Positions 14,870-15,427 of a stretch of 15,427 nucleotides of DNA are shown here, in pieces. This DNA is from DASRAJ01 sp039920305 (lineage in GTDB: Bacteria > Bacteroidota > Bacteroidia > Chitinophagales > UBA10324). Position 1 is the first letter of the stretch. Each line of letters begins with the position of its first letter. The stretch lies in NCBI GenBank assembly GCA_039920305.1, contig JBDSEA010000197.1, positions 1 to 15,427 on the forward strand, written 5' to 3'. The notes below the pieces were generated by a model that did not search any database, was not told the origin of the DNA, and saw nothing but the letters and a program-made list of their open reading frames with translations. Position numbers and translations under genes: made by a program.

Positions 14870-15427
14870 TCAATAAGTTTTCCCTCCGCTGAAGAACCTG
14901 TATTGGTTACCGCTTAATTGCATTTTTACCACATCGTAATCATTCGATACAGATAAATACGTTTCAATTGGCATTGCTGAAAGCTTTCCTTTTGAAAATA
15001 TTTTCAGCCTGTTTGACTGGTCATAATAAAAGAAAGTGCTTTGATTAATATTAATTGACGCAGGAATAAAATTTTCAAGAGGATAGGATTTTCCCTTATA
15101 AAATGCATAGCTGTAACGGACCCGATCTCCGTAAACAATGATGTTATCCTTAACCTCCAAAAACGTGGGGATGTAGTTTCCGATTTCAAATACTTTTCCA
15201 TTCCAGAAAATCCTGAAGATCCCTTCCCGGGTGGTGTATGCCATCAGATCATTTCCCACAACAAAGCTGCGTGGATTAAATGATTCGATTGTTTTTGTCT
15301 CACCCTTGTAGAAAACCCGCAGCCCATCTTCATATTGATCAAGAAAAGCAACAATATTATTTCCGGACCGGACCTGGATCGGAAAATCAATCTCTTGTAC
15401 ATATACTGAATCATGGTAGTAAATGCA
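14870..15427 (-). CDS. Protein of 35-residue repeats, N-terminus beyond the window
   Basis: The reverse frame is open from the window edge to the TAA at 14870, giving 185 residues with no start; the ATG at 15259 is internal because the repeats continue upstream of it. Glycines in (K/N/G)G turns recur at residues 42, 77, 112, 147 and 182 (counted from the edge), exactly 35 apart. Prolines follow the same phase at 52, 87 and 122. Each unit reads roughly (N/D)xIVxYxxxxxxRxFYKGKxxxLExxxPxS, i.e. beta strands joined by turns, consistent with a beta-propeller or beta-solenoid. I do not recognise the family. It differs from the WG-repeat gene in this window by lacking the GFID motif and having a 35-residue period. 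Location and role are unknown because the N-terminus is missing. Confidence 0.75.
   Translation of the reverse strand, partial: CIYYHDSVYVQEIDFPIQVRSGNNIVAFLDQYEDGLRVFYKGETKTIESFNPRSFVVGNDLMAYTTREGIFRIFWNGKVFEIGNYIPTFLEVKDNIIVYGDRVRYSYAFYKGKSYPLENFIPASININQSTFFYYDQSNRLKIFSKGKLSAMPIETYLSVSNDYDVVKMQLSGNQYRFFSGGKTY

Noticed and set aside
1..15427. CRISPR arrays, tRNA or rRNA genes, defence systems
   Set aside because: No regularly spaced direct repeats, no cloverleaf or rRNA-like sequence, and no recognisable defence proteins were seen on either strand. The regular 35-residue and 34-residue periods are protein repeats in coding frames.

Overview
The window looks like chromosomal DNA of a member of the Bacteroidota, probably a free-living member of the Chitinophagales/Sphingobacteriales type. 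The clues are several perfect TAnnTTTG -7 promoter motifs, weak ribosome binding sites, an E1 alpha/beta fusion dehydrogenase, a short transketolase, a WG-repeat secreted protein, and a LysM lytic transglycosylase of the kind common in this phylum. This placement is inference from gene content, not a measured phylogeny.

Layout. Positions 1-1128 are one complete IS630-family insertion sequence with a DD34E transposase and near-perfect terminal inverted repeats that both end in CTAG. The window starts exactly at the left end of the element. The IS has removed or separated the 5' part of a decayed acetyltransferase-like gene (1128-1527). A small partner gene follows 4 nt later (1532-1712) and is also frameshifted. 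Next comes about 250 bp of non-coding DNA with a 15-bp perfect inverted repeat and an overlapping direct repeat (1738-1909).

From 1991 on, the genes are intact and mostly housekeeping: a fused 2-oxoacid dehydrogenase E1 (+), a small NTF2-like lipoprotein (-), a secreted WG-repeat protein (-), guaB and pheS as a tight pair (+), and transketolase (-). After a 320-bp gap come tatA (+), a lytic transglycosylase with LysM domains (+), a two-domain chromate-transporter-family protein (+) and a sulfotransferase (+) followed by a good terminator. The window closes inside a reverse-strand gene encoding a protein built of exact 35-residue repeats, whose start lies beyond the right edge.

How they work together. 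guaB-pheS is the clearest operon (12 nt apart). It diverges from the WG-repeat gene across about 125 bp that holds recognisable -7 boxes on both strands. The chrA-like gene and the sulfotransferase are 26 nt apart and may be co-transcribed. The other genes serve separate processes: branched-chain or pyruvate oxidation, pentose phosphate metabolism, Tat export and cell-wall turnover.

I found no complete new multi-gene system. The points most worth following are the decayed acetyltransferase/small-partner pair with its structured 3' repeat region beside the IS, and the unrecognised 35-residue repeat protein at the right edge.
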